Notes: generated from the letters alone by a model not told the origin. Positions 1 to 8,171 are shown, counted from the stretch's first letter. The stretch: 64,000 bases of DNA from CAMDPA01 sp964574325 (GCA_964574325.1 CAZNMY010000012.1:27548-91547), one strand, 5' to 3'. Numbers and translations are program-made.

Positions 1-680
1 TCAAGGTCCTCGTGCTCACCGGCGCCGGCGACAGTTTCTCCGCCGGCATGGACTTGCGCGAGTATTTCCGAGCCCTCGATCATCTCCCCTACGACGAGCA
101 GATGCAGCGCCGCCGCTCTGCCTGGAACTGGCAATGGCGCATGCTGATGAACTATTCGAAGCCGACCATCGCGATGGTCAACGGCTGGTGTTTCGGCGGT
201 GCGTTCACGCCGCTCGTCGCCTGCGACCTCGCCATCGCCGCCGACGATGCGCAGTTCGGCCTGTCGGAGATCAACTGGGGCATCGTCCCAGGCGGTAACG
301 TCACCCGCGCGGTCGTCCAGACCATGCGCCACCGCGACGCCATGTACTACATCATGACCGGCAACCCGTTCGACGGAAAGAAAGCCGCCGAGATGGGCCT
401 CGTCAACGAAAGCGTACCGAAGTCGAAGCTGCGCGAGCGCACTCGCGCCTTGGCCGTGGACCTCAAGGGCAAGAACCCCGCCACGCTCCGCGCCTGCAAG
501 CAGGCCGTGCGCTTCGTTCAGGGTATGAGCTGGGAGCAGTCCGACGAATACCTGCTGACCAAAAATCAGGCCGCCCGTTTCCTCGACACCGAGTCCGGCC
601 GCCAGCAGGGCCTCAAGCAGTTCCTCGACGACAAGAGCTTCAAGCCCGGGCTGCAAACCATGAAGCGGGATGTTGATTGA
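1..680 (+). CDS. p-hydroxycinnamoyl/feruloyl-CoA hydratase-lyase, 5'-truncated by the window edge
   Basis: This crotonase-fold enzyme probably hydrates feruloyl-, p-coumaroyl- or caffeoyl-CoA and cleaves the product to an aromatic aldehyde plus acetyl-CoA. The reading frame is open from base 3, so the N-terminus lies upstream of the window. Visible segments match the known Pseudomonas hydratase-lyase almost word for word: SAGMDLREYFR, KPTIAMVNGWCFGG, ACDLAIAAD, FGLSEINWGI, YYIMTG, KAAEMGLVNESVP and the tail QFLDDKSFKPGLQ. This end-to-end agreement, rather than a general enoyl-CoA hydratase signature, supports the substrate class. An ADP-forming acyl-CoA synthetase lies downstream on the same strand, as expected for a ferulate pathway, but a toxin-antitoxin pair separates them. 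The precise natural substrate is inferred. Confidence 0.9.
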   Translation, partial: KVLVLTGAGDSFSAGMDLREYFRALDHLPYDEQMQRRRSAWNWQWRMLMNYSKPTIAMVNGWCFGGAFTPLVACDLAIAADDAQFGLSEINWGIVPGGNVTRAVVQTMRHRDAMYYIMTGNPFDGKKAAEMGLVNESVPKSKLRERTRALAVDLKGKNPATLRACKQAVRFVQGMSWEQSDEYLLTKNQAARFLDTESGRQQGLKQFLDDKSFKPGLQTMKRDVD

Positions 681-742
681 GGCACGAGCGGTAACAAAAC
701 CTCAGTGCCGGCAAGAGGGTAGCGGGTTGCTGTAGATCATCA

Positions 743-764
743 AATGTAGTAACGTAACTACATT
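743..764. promoter_or_regulatory. 22-bp near-perfect palindrome, probable autoregulatory operator of the phd/vapC pair
   Basis: Ten of eleven base pairs match around a centre between bases 753 and 754, with arms AATGTAGT and ACTACATT. The palindrome ends one base before the GGAGGT ribosome site of the antitoxin. Phd/YefM-type antitoxins normally bind such a site just upstream of their own start. Binding is inferred, not shown. Confidence 0.6.
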
Positions 765-774
765 GGAGGTTCGG

Positions 775-1047
775 ATGCCAGTTACGACAATGTCGAGCCG
801 CGAGTTCAACCAGGACTCCGGCAAAGCGAAGAAAGCTGCCGAACGCGGTCCGGTGATGATCACCGATCGCGGCAGGCCTTCGCATGTCCTCTTGAGCATC
901 GAGGAATACCGAAAGCTGACGGCAGGTGAAAAGCTTGCGGTGGGCGAGATGTCGTTGGCCCAAGCTCTGGCTCAGACGGAGGGCGGCGACATCGACTTTG
1001 AGCCCCCGCGCCTCAAGTGGCGCCCCCGTCCAGCTGAACTCGACTGA
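775..1047 (+). CDS. Phd/YefM-family antitoxin
   Basis: A 90-residue antitoxin of the Phd/YefM type. The N-terminal half (MSSREFNQDSGKAKKAAERGPVMITDRGRPSHVLLS in part) has the classic pattern of a small DNA-binding dimer ending in the TDRGxPxxVLxSxEEY strand-helix, followed by a flexible C-terminal tail that would wrap the toxin. The ATG at 775 is preferred over a TTG twelve bases upstream because GGAGGT sits at 765-770. The stop TGA shares bases with the start of the downstream PIN toxin (TGATG), so the two are translationally coupled. A 22-bp palindrome immediately upstream fits autoregulation. The pair sits between two catabolic genes that usually lie together. Confidence 0.85.
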   Translation: MPVTTMSSREFNQDSGKAKKAAERGPVMITDRGRPSHVLLSIEEYRKLTAGEKLAVGEMSLAQALAQTEGGDIDFEPPRLKWRPRPAELD

Positions 1048-1457
1048 TGTACATCCTCGATACGAACGTCGTCTCCGAGCTTCGACTGCCCGACAAAGCA
1101 GATAAGCGCGTCACTCGCTGGGCTGGCGCAGTTCCGTTGTCCGGCATGTACCTGTCGGCAATGACGATCATGGAACTCGAACTCGGTGTGCTTTTGAAAA
1201 TCCGAAAGGACGAGAAACAAGGACGGATGTTGCGCAGTTGGCTCGACCATCAGGTGCTCCCGCGATTCGAAGGCCGTATACTTGCCTACGACACAGCCGT
1301 AGCTTTGCGATGTGCGCGGCTTCATGTCCCCGATCCGATCAGCGAACGGGATGCCATTATCGCCGCCACGGCACTCGTTCATGGCATGAGAATCGTCACC
1401 AGAAATGTCGCGGACTTCGCAAACACAGGTACCGAGATCATCAACCCTTGGACCTGA
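1047..1457 (+). CDS. VapC-type PIN-domain toxin (predicted endoribonuclease)
   Basis: A 136-residue PIN-domain protein that probably cleaves RNA when freed from the upstream antitoxin. The acidic metal-binding residues of the fold are all visible: Asp5 in LDTNVVSE, Glu43 in IMELELG, Asp102 in ISERDAIIAATA and Asp123/Asn120 in VTRNVADF. The overall layout resembles FitB-like VapC proteins that pair with Phd/YefM antitoxins. It overlaps the antitoxin stop codon by one base. The gene is full length with no frameshift, so the module looks functional. The RNA target cannot be read from sequence. Confidence 0.87.
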   Translation: MYILDTNVVSELRLPDKADKRVTRWAGAVPLSGMYLSAMTIMELELGVLLKIRKDEKQGRMLRSWLDHQVLPRFEGRILAYDTAVALRCARLHVPDPISERDAIIAATALVHGMRIVTRNVADFANTGTEIINPWT

Positions 1458-1469
1458 CACAGGGCAAAG

Positions 1470-3602
1470 ATGACTACGCAAATGCACGCGCGAACCACCG
1501 CCACCTCCATCGCCCGCATGTTGAAGCCGCGCGCCGTCGCGGTGGCCGGCGTCTCGTCGACACCGGGATCGCTCGGCGGGCAGGTGGTGGCGAACCTCGA
1601 CCGCTTCGGCTTCGAGGGTGACATCCACATCATCCATCCCAAGCAGGCCGAGCTGATGGGCCGCCGCTGCGTGCCCTCGCCGCGCGACCTGCCCGACGGC
1701 GTCGATTGCGTCGTGCTCGCGATTCCGGGCCACGCGGTGCTCGACGCCGTGACCGCCTGCGCCGAGCGCGGCGTCGCCGGCGTCATCATCTACTCGGCCG
1801 GTTTCGCGGAGGCCGGCGAGGAAGGGATCGCCAAGCAACGCGAGCTGGCTGAAATCGCCGCCCGCACCGGCATGGTCGTCGTCGGCCCCAACTGCCTCGG
1901 CTACGTCAACTACGTCGACGGCATCTGCTGCACCTTCGGTGGCGCCGATCCGCTGAAGCCCGACCGTCCGAGCCCCGCAATCCTTTCCCAATCCGGCGCG
2001 ATGGCCTCGGTGATCCGTGCAGCCCTCCACGCGCGCGGCCTCGGCGTCGCGCTGACCGTCTCGACCGGAAACGAAGCGGTCAACGGCATCGAAGACTTCA
2101 TGGCCAACGCCATCGACGATCCCGCTATTTCCGTCCTGGCCATCGTCGCCGAGCAGATCCGCCGCCCGCGCGAATTCCTGGCACTTGCCGCCCGGGCCCG
2201 CGAAAAATCCAAGCCCATCGTCATGCTGCATCCCGGCCGCAGCGCGGCAGCCCGCGAGAGCGCCGTCACTCACACCGGCGCGATGACCGGCGACTGGGAT
2301 GTGATGAAAACCCTCGTCGAACATGCCTGCGTCGGGCTCGTCACCACCATGGACGAGCTGATCGACGTCGCCGAGATGATGGCCCGCTTCGACCGCCTGC
2401 CGAGCCGCCCGCCGCTGGTGTTCGGCGAATCCGGTTGCTTCAAGGCGCTGATGCTCGATCTCGGCGATGATGCCGGCATCGACCTGCCGCAGCCCGAAGG
2501 CGCGTCCTACGACGTGCTGAACAAGCTCGCGCCGGGCCTGATCCTCCCGACCAACCCCGTCGATCTGACGGCGCAGCCGCTCGTCGATCCCGACCTCTAT
2601 ACCCGCGCGCTGCCCCCGCTCGCCGCCGACGACCGCTACGGCAGCGTCGTGCTCGGCATGATCCTGTCGAGCCCGACGATGGCGGCCCGCAAGACCGAGC
2701 CCGTGCTGAAAGCGATCCGGAGCATTGAGCACCGCAAGCCGATGGTCTACGCGATGCTCGGCGACGAGGCCCCCGTGCCCGAGAACTACGTCGGCCAGTT
2801 CCGCGATCTCGGCATCCCGTTCATCCGCTCGCCCGACCGCGTGCTGCGTGCACTTGCGACCGTGACGAAGCTCGGCTCGCGTCTCGAGAAATCGGCCCGC
2901 ACGAAGAAGCCCGCAGCCTCGACCTCGGCGAAACGCCTCCCCGCAGGCGTCATCCCCGAATACCGCGCCAAGGCCCTTCTCGCCGAAGCCGGCTTGACGA
3001 TGCCGGCGGGCCATCTCGCCCGCACCCTGGCCGAAGCGGAAGCAACCGCCCGAAACCTCGGCTACCCCGTCGCGCTCAAGGCGCAAGCATCCGCCCTGTC
3101 CCACAAGAGCGACGCTGGCGGCGTCATCCTCGGCCTCGATGGCCCCGACGCGCTCGCCGATGGCTGGCGCCGGCTCGAAGCCAACATCGCCGAGGCAGCC
3201 CCCGCCCTCGTTCTCGACGGCGTCCTCGTCGAGCGCATGGCCCCCCGCGGCGGTCTCGAGCTGATCCTGGGCGTCCGCAACGATCCGGCATGGGGACCCG
3301 TCATCGCGATCGGCCTCGGCGGTGTACAGGCCGAAGCCCTCGGCGACGTGCGCCTGCTCCCCCCCGACCTCGACGAGACCGAGATCGCCGCCGAGTTGCA
3401 TAAGCTCAGGTCCGCCCGCCTGCTGGGCCCCTTCCGCGGTGCGCCGGCCCGTGACGTTGCAGCCGTCGCCGCGATCGTGGCGCGCCTGAGCGGGTTCGTG
3501 CTGGCTCATCCGGAAATCGCCGAGATCGACATCAACCCGTTGATGGTGTTCGCAGAAGGCGAGGGAGCACTCCCCCTCGACGCGCTGATCGCCGTGCGCT
3601 GA
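1470..3602 (+). CDS. ADP-forming acyl-CoA synthetase, FerA-like (probable feruloyl-CoA synthetase)
   Basis: A 710-residue fused ADP-forming acyl-CoA synthetase. The N-terminal CoA-binding Rossmann part starts near residue 12 (LKPRAVAVAGVSSTPGSLGG), the CoA-ligase part contains GPNCLGYVN and LSQSGAMA, and the phosphoryl-carrying His is probably in SAVTHTGAMTGD. The C-terminal third is ATP-grasp-like (YPVALKAQASALSHKSDAGGV, LILGVRNDPAWGPVIAIGLGG, EIDINPLMV). FerA of Sphingobium SYK-6, which activates ferulate next to the hydratase-lyase FerB, belongs to this superfamily. Proximity to the hydratase-lyase makes ferulate or p-coumarate activation the best inference. The ATG at 1470 follows an AGGG-type ribosome site at 1461. 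Another aryl or acyl acid is possible as substrate. Confidence 0.85.
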   Translation: MTTQMHARTTATSIARMLKPRAVAVAGVSSTPGSLGGQVVANLDRFGFEGDIHIIHPKQAELMGRRCVPSPRDLPDGVDCVVLAIPGHAVLDAVTACAERGVAGVIIYSAGFAEAGEEGIAKQRELAEIAARTGMVVVGPNCLGYVNYVDGICCTFGGADPLKPDRPSPAILSQSGAMASVIRAALHARGLGVALTVSTGNEAVNGIEDFMANAIDDPAISVLAIVAEQIRRPREFLALAARAREKSKPIVMLHPGRSAAARESAVTHTGAMTGDWDVMKTLVEHACVGLVTTMDELIDVAEMMARFDRLPSRPPLVFGESGCFKALMLDLGDDAGIDLPQPEGASYDVLNKLAPGLILPTNPVDLTAQPLVDPDLYTRALPPLAADDRYGSVVLGMILSSPTMAARKTEPVLKAIRSIEHRKPMVYAMLGDEAPVPENYVGQFRDLGIPFIRSPDRVLRALATVTKLGSRLEKSARTKKPAASTSAKRLPAGVIPEYRAKALLAEAGLTMPAGHLARTLAEAEATARNLGYPVALKAQASALSHKSDAGGVILGLDGPDALADGWRRLEANIAEAAPALVLDGVLVERMAPRGGLELILGVRNDPAWGPVIAIGLGGVQAEALGDVRLLPPDLDETEIAAELHKLRSARLLGPFRGAPARDVAAVAAIVARLSGFVLAHPEIAEIDINPLMVFAEGEGALPLDALIAVR

Positions 3603-3736
3603 GCGCATGTTGGTCGCCTTCGTTTTCCATGGCTATCCGGCCACACCCCACCCCGCCGGCCCTTGCCAATCCACAACACGCCGTGCGACTGACGCAACGT
3701 ACGTCGGTCTCGAAGATTCGGCTCAGGGGCACAGTC

Positions 3737-3845
3737 GTAGGTTGGGTCGAGGCCACTGGCCGCGACCCAACGTTTTCTGGGCATGCCCTGGATGTTGGGT
3801 CGCTCCCGTCTCGCGCTCCGCGCGTCCGGGACTGACCCAACCTAC
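3737..3845. repeat. Two adjacent hairpins sharing a GTTGGGTC core, between ferA-like gene and parE
   Basis: The 339-base gap 3603-3941 has no convincing gene. Hairpin one (3741-3771) pairs GTTGGGTCG with CGACCCAAC and extends to about 15 bp with one mismatch. Hairpin two (3794-3841) pairs GTTGGGTCGCTCCCG with CGGGACTGACCCAAC. The outermost arms GTAGGTTGGGTC (3737-3748) and GACCCAACCTAC (3834-3845) are perfect inverted repeats, so the whole unit can also fold as one larger structure. This looks like a REP/BIME-type repeat. Confidence 0.75.
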
Positions 3846-3881
3846 GTGGAACGCGCTCTGGCGTCGAGTTTGCTGCAGTGC

Positions 3882-3929
3882 CCCGAGTACCGAGACCCGA
3901 GTACCAAGACCCGAGTACCGGACCCCGAG
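3882..3929. repeat. 14-bp tandem repeat just upstream of parE
   Basis: Three tandem 14-base units beginning CCCGAGTACC (3882, 3896 and 3910) plus a partial fourth at 3924 end immediately before the parE ribosome-binding site. The unit length is not a multiple of three, and the stretch lies outside any supported gene. Confidence 0.8.
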
Positions 3930-3941
3930 CGAGGGTGCACC

Positions 3942-5963
3942 ATGGCCTCTCAACGCGACCTGATTGCAAGGTTGGAAGCCGAAATGACAGACAAGACCGC
4001 CGCCGCCCGCGCCCGTAAGACCACGGTCGACGCGTCCGACAGCTATACCGCAGCCGACATCGAAGTCCTGGAGGGCCTGGAGCCCGTCCGCCGCCGCCCC
4101 GGCATGTACATCGGCGGCACCGACGAAAAGGCGATGCACCACCTCTTCGCCGAGGTGATCGACAACGCGATGGACGAAGCCGTCGCTGGCCACGCCACGT
4201 TCATCGAGGTGCGCATGGACGCGGACGGCTATCTGTCCGTCTTCGACAACGGCCGCGGCATTCCCATCGACCCCCACCCGAAATTCAAGAACAAATCCGC
4301 CCTCGAAGTCATCATGTGCACCTTGCACTCCGGCGGCAAGTTCGACGGCAAGGCCTACCAGACCTCCGGCGGCCTGCACGGCGTCGGCGTCTCCGTCGTC
4401 AGCGCCCTGTCCGAACGCCTGGAGGTGGAGGTCGCCCGCGGCCAGCAGCTCTACCGCATGGTTTTCGCCCGCGGCGAGCCGCAGACCAAGCTCGAGAAGC
4501 TCGGGTCGATCAACAACCGCCGCGGCACCAAGATCCGCTTCAAGCCCGACGAGAAGATCTTCGGCAAGGGCTGCGCGTTCAAGCCGTCCCGTATCATGCA
4601 GATGGCGCGCGCCAAGGCCTACCTGTTCGGCGGCGTCGAGATCCGCTGGTCGTGCGATCCCTCCCTCGTCAAGGACGACACGCCGGCCGAGGCCGTATTC
4701 CATTTCCCCGGCGGCCTCAAGGACTACCTGCTCGCCTCGATCAGTGACGCGGTGCTGGTGACGAAAGAAGTCTTCGCCGGCAACGTCCAGAAGGAAGGCA
4801 AGCACGGTTCGGTCGAATGGGCCGTCGCCTGGGTCGCCAACGAAGACGGCTTCCTCCGCTCCTACTGCAACACGGTTCCGACCGGCGACGGCGGCAGCCA
4901 CGAGAACGGCTTCCGCTCCGCGCTGTCGAAGTCGCTGCGCACCTACGGCGAGCTGACCAACAACAAGAAAGCCGCGCAGATCACCGCCGAGGACGTGATG
5001 GGCACCGCCGCCGGTATGCTCTCCGTCTTCATCCGCGAGCCCGAGTTCCAGGGCCAGACCAAGGACCGCCTCGCCACCGTCGAAGCGACCCGCATCGTCG
5101 AGAACACCGTCAAGGACGCGTTCGATCACTGGCTCGCCGATAGCCCGCAACAGGCGACGCGCCTCCTCGAATGGTGCATCGAGCAGGCCGAAGACCGCCT
5201 CAAGCGCAAGCGTGAAAAAGAGATCGGCCGCCAGTCCGCGACGCGCCGGTTGCGCCTGCCGGGCAAGCTCGTCGACTGCGCGATCCAGACCGCGGAAGGC
5301 ACCGAGATCTTCATCGTCGAAGGCGACTCGGCCGGCGGCTCCGCGAAGCAGGCGCGCAACCCGAAGACGCAGGCCGTGCTGCCGTTGCGCGGCAAGATCC
5401 TCAACGTCGCCAATGCCACCTCGGCCAAGCTCGCCCAGAATCAGATGCTGTCCGATCTGATTCAATCTCTCGGCGCGGGGCTCGGCTCGCGCTACAACGA
5501 CGACGACCTGCGTTATGAGCGCGTCATCGTGATGACCGATGCCGACGTCGACGGCGCTCACATCGCATCGCTGCTGATCACGTTCTTCTTCCAGGAAATG
5601 CCGGCGCTGATCGACAACGGCCACCTCTATCTGGCCGTGCCGCCGCTGTTCAAGATCACGCAGGGCGCGAAGTCGTTCTACGCTCGCGACGACAAGGAGC
5701 GCGAAGCCATCATCGCCAAGGAATTCAAGCCGAACCAGAAGATCGAGACCAATCGTTTCAAGGGCCTGGGCGAGATGAACGCGTCCCAGCTCAAGGAGAC
5801 GACGATGGACCCAGCCAAGCGCCTGCTGCTGCGTGTCGAGGTCGGCGAAGGCGACAAGAGCACGATCGCCGAGACCGTCAACGCCCTGATGGGCTCCAAA
5901 CCCGAGGCCCGCTTCCGCTTCATCCAGGAACGCGCCGCCTTCGCGAAGGACCTGGATATCTAG
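3942..5963 (+). CDS. parE: DNA topoisomerase IV subunit B
   Basis: A 673-residue type IIA topoisomerase B subunit that decatenates chromosomes together with ParC. The GHKL ATPase is complete: EVIDNAMDEA, VFDNGRGIPI and GGLHGVGVSVVSALS. The transducer follows, then the TOPRIM domain with EGDSAGGSA, LPLRGKILNV and MTDADVDGAHI, and the NRFKGLGEMN segment near the C-terminus. The linker RRLRLPGKLVDC and the overall length favour ParE over the longer GyrB. The ATG at 3942 has GAGGG eight bases upstream; an internal ATG at 3984 is an alternative. No parC is in the window, as is usual in alphaproteobacteria. Confidence 0.95.
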   Translation: MASQRDLIARLEAEMTDKTAAARARKTTVDASDSYTAADIEVLEGLEPVRRRPGMYIGGTDEKAMHHLFAEVIDNAMDEAVAGHATFIEVRMDADGYLSVFDNGRGIPIDPHPKFKNKSALEVIMCTLHSGGKFDGKAYQTSGGLHGVGVSVVSALSERLEVEVARGQQLYRMVFARGEPQTKLEKLGSINNRRGTKIRFKPDEKIFGKGCAFKPSRIMQMARAKAYLFGGVEIRWSCDPSLVKDDTPAEAVFHFPGGLKDYLLASISDAVLVTKEVFAGNVQKEGKHGSVEWAVAWVANEDGFLRSYCNTVPTGDGGSHENGFRSALSKSLRTYGELTNNKKAAQITAEDVMGTAAGMLSVFIREPEFQGQTKDRLATVEATRIVENTVKDAFDHWLADSPQQATRLLEWCIEQAEDRLKRKREKEIGRQSATRRLRLPGKLVDCAIQTAEGTEIFIVEGDSAGGSAKQARNPKTQAVLPLRGKILNVANATSAKLAQNQMLSDLIQSLGAGLGSRYNDDDLRYERVIVMTDADVDGAHIASLLITFFFQEMPALIDNGHLYLAVPPLFKITQGAKSFYARDDKEREAIIAKEFKPNQKIETNRFKGLGEMNASQLKETTMDPAKRLLLRVEVGEGDKSTIAETVNALMGSKPEARFRFIQERAAFAKDLDI

Positions 5964-6040
5964 CGTGGTTCCACCGCCGAAAACCGCGCGACCGCACCAG
6001 ATCGCGTTACCCCACAAGAGACTTCGCCCATTGCCCGATT

Positions 6041-6439
6041 TCAGGTGTCATCCTCGGGCAAGCCGGAGGGCGTGAGCCCGACGGCGCCGACCCGAGGACC
6101 CATCGTCGGGCAGGGCCCGGACAGCGGTCCTTTCGGCTCGTACTTCTGCATCGCTGGGAACAGATCGTGCCAGTCGGGATTCGACTTCTCGATCAAGTCG
6201 ATCTTCCATTCGCGCAGCCAGCGCTTGAGGTTCTTCTCACGCTGGATCGCATCTTCGACGTAAGTGAAGTCCTGGAACCATACGAGCTTCGTAACCGAGT
6301 ATCTACGCGTGAACGCGCTTCCGCGTCGTTCGCGGTGTTCCAGCATGCGGCGGTAGAGATCGTTGGTCACACCGATGTACAGCGTTCCATGGGGCTGGCT
6401 CGCAAGAATGTAGACGGAATAGACGTGCTCATCGTGCAT
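6041..6439 (-). CDS. Small GIY-YIG superfamily nuclease
   Basis: A 132-residue protein with an N-terminal GIY-YIG domain. YSVYILAS and GTLYIGVTNDLYRRMLEHR hold the two catalytic strand motifs and the helix Arg, followed by FTRRYSVTKLVWFQDF and the conserved EDAIQREKNLKRWLREWK block with a candidate catalytic Glu. It belongs to the small UPF0213/YhbQ-like group whose biological role is poorly known. The domain ends near residue 100. The last 30 or so residues are low-complexity and are encoded by a palindromic repeat (6046-6105), so the C-terminus was probably supplied by that repeat. A matching palindrome in inverse orientation lies 37 bases upstream of the start. This arrangement is discussed as a finding. 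Confidence 0.85.
   Translation of the reverse strand: MHDEHVYSVYILASQPHGTLYIGVTNDLYRRMLEHRERRGSAFTRRYSVTKLVWFQDFTYVEDAIQREKNLKRWLREWKIDLIEKSNPDWHDLFPAMQKYEPKGPLSGPCPTMGPRVGAVGLTPSGLPEDDT
6046..6105. repeat. REP-like palindrome, arm at the 3' end of the GIY-YIG gene
   Basis: TCCTCGGG (6051-6058) pairs with CCCGAGGA (6091-6098), and an inner hairpin GGGC/GCCC lies at 6068-6079. The unit overlaps the 3' end of the nuclease reading frame. Its reverse complement aligns with the unit at 6476-6538, sharing the ends TGTCATCCTCGG and CCGAGGACCCAT. Confidence 0.75.
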
Positions 6440-6475
6440 CGTCTAGCTCCAACCTCGAGGCCTTCGATTGCCTCA

Positions 6476-6538
6476 CCATGGGTCCTCGGATCAGCGGTCG
6501 CGGGCACTGCCCGCGCCCTTGTCCGAGGATGACACACA
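6476..6538. repeat. REP-like palindrome, arm upstream of the GIY-YIG gene
   Basis: TCCTCGGA (6484-6491) pairs with TCCGAGGA (6523-6530), and inside it CGCGGGC/GCCCGCG (6500-6506 with 510-516) forms a perfect 7-bp stem with a 3-base loop. The unit is in the opposite orientation to the copy at 6046-6105, so the two form imperfect terminal inverted repeats around the nuclease gene. Confidence 0.75.
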
Positions 6539-6593
6539 GTGAGTGGTCCGGATGCAAGGCTCTGCGGCGACACATGGCATCCGCACTTGCCCC

Positions 6594-7349
6594 CTACGCG
6601 GGATCCTCGTACGGGATCGTTTCTTTCGCGAGCCGCGTCAGATGCCGCGCGCTGTCGGTGCGCTGCTCTTCGAGGATGTGACCGACGAGCCCACCCGCAC
6701 GCGATACGACCGCGATCGCGCGCACCACCTCCGCCGGCATCCCGATCTCCAGCAGCAGCGCCGCGATCGCGCCCGTCGCGTTGATCGTCACGTGCCGGCC
6801 CGCACTCTCGTCGATCTCGCGCGACAACTGCAGCAGCAGCGTGACGTGCCGCTGATCGAGCCCGGTTTCCTTCGCGACACGCAACAGCGGCACCGTCCGC
6901 GGATCGTCGGGCTTGTGCAGGCGATGGCCGAAGCCCGGCACGAATTCCTTGCGCGCACGGTGATCCTCCACCACGCGCCGGCACCACCCTTGCTTGTCCG
7001 CCTCCTCGACGCCTGCCGCGAGCAGCGCCGCGCATCCCTCCATCGTGCCTGCGTGAACACTGCCGACCGCCAGCAGCCCCGCCGCGATCGACACCTGGAT
7101 CTCGCCCGGCACGCTCTCCGCCATCAGCCGCGACACCAGCGCCGCCGGCGTGAACCCGTGCTCCATCAGCGTCACCAGGCACGCATCGAGCACGCGCGTC
7201 TCGCCTACGCTCGGCATTCGCCCGACGGTCAGGAAATAGATCATCTCCGTGTACGTGTGCCGGCCGATCAACTCGTTGACGAGATCGCGCCCTCGCACGG
7301 TGACGCTCGTCGCGTCCGCCGTCGCGATATTGGTGACGATCTTCGCCAT
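6594..7349 (-). CDS. Short citrate-synthase-fold protein, citryl-CoA lyase-like
   Basis: A 251-residue member of the citrate synthase superfamily, much shorter than true citrate synthase (about 430 residues). Recognisable blocks are GRDLVNELIGRHTYTEMIYFLTVGR in part, GSVHAGTMEGCAALL, FVPGFGHRLHKPDDPRT (the catalytic His/Asp region) and ATGAIAALLLEIGMP. Proteins of this size and pattern are usually annotated as citryl-CoA lyase and may act on another acyl-CoA. The ATG at 7349 is chosen over an upstream extension because MAKIVTN begins the conserved part and GGAG lies upstream. A broken Bug receptor gene follows upstream on the same strand, so the two may once have formed a uptake-metabolism unit. 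Confidence 0.75.
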   Translation of the reverse strand: MAKIVTNIATADATSVTVRGRDLVNELIGRHTYTEMIYFLTVGRMPSVGETRVLDACLVTLMEHGFTPAALVSRLMAESVPGEIQVSIAAGLLAVGSVHAGTMEGCAALLAAGVEEADKQGWCRRVVEDHRARKEFVPGFGHRLHKPDDPRTVPLLRVAKETGLDQRHVTLLLQLSREIDESAGRHVTINATGAIAALLLEIGMPAEVVRAIAVVSRAGGLVGHILEEQRTDSARHLTRLAKETIPYEDPA

Positions 7350-7395
7350 CCCTGTGCTCCCTGGTGGCCTCGCCCTGCCCGACTCGTCCCGCAAT

Positions 7396-8171
7396 CTATG
7401 GCTTCGGGCGTATCGCCTTCGTCACCATCTCGACGAGATGCGGCGGCGTCGCATACATCTGCTGCACCAGACGCTCGACCACCTCGGCCGACTTCGGCGC
7501 GATATCCAGGTTCTGCTTGGCGGCGTCGGCGAGGAACTCGGGGTCCTTCATCGTCGCCTCGAACGCCTTGCGCAGGGCCGCGAGCTGCGCGGGCGCCGTG
7601 CCCGGCGGCGCGATGAACGGACGGTGGAACTCCTGCTGGGCGAGCACCAGCTCGACCGCCTTGCGCGCATCGCCCGTCACGTACTTCCACACGGAGGGCA
7701 CGCCGAGCCCTCGGTCGATCTGAGGTCGTCGAACGTCTTGACGCCGGTGTCGGCACGCACCGCCAACACGTTGTTCACGCGCTCGATCGCGCCGATCCAG
7801 ACGAACTCGTTGACCTTGTACTTGATCTTGTCGGCGTCGATCACCGATGCAAGCGCAACGGAGTCCGACACCATCGCGATCACGCTTCCGTCCCGTTTGG
7901 CGACGTTGAAGATGTGATTGCTGGCGAGGATGCCGCCTGCGCCTGGCATGTGCTGCGGCACCACGGTCGGGTTGCCCGGCACGAACTGCGGCAGATGGCG
8001 AGCGGTGATCTGCGTGTAGATGGAGTACCCGCCGCCCGGCCCGAACGGCACGATCGCAGTGATCGTCTTGCCTTTGTAGAATTCCTCGACTGTCTCGGCC
8101 TGGACGGCCAGTGGCGAGCCGATAGGCATCAATGCAAGCGCAACCGAGGCTGCACGCCCGAACCTGACCAT
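7396..8171 (-). pseudogene. Tripartite tricarboxylate (Bug/TctC) receptor, internally deleted and frameshifted
   Basis: The first half reads as a periplasmic Bug receptor: a signal peptide ending near AVQA, then EFYKGKTITAIVPFGPGGGYS, NPTVVPQHMPGAGG and KTFDDLR. The frame then runs into a stop at 7677. The C-terminal part continues in another frame from about 7715 (VPSVWKYVTGDARKAVELV, RPFIAPPGTAP, LRKAFEATMKDPEF) to 7396. Joined together they give about 260 residues, whereas an intact family member such as the one at 37896-38882 has 328. About 80-110 residues of the middle lobe are missing at the junction near 7701-7717. An out-of-frame deletion explains both facts, and no functional protein is expected. 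Confidence 0.8.

Noticed and set aside
972..3608. 878-codon open frame on the minus strand opposite the acyl-CoA synthetase gene
   Set aside because: It is antisense to a well-supported gene, its translation is low-complexity and has no family resemblance. High GC keeps the opposite strand open.
3723..6017. 764-codon minus-strand frame opposite parE
   Set aside because: Shadow of parE; no recognisable domain.
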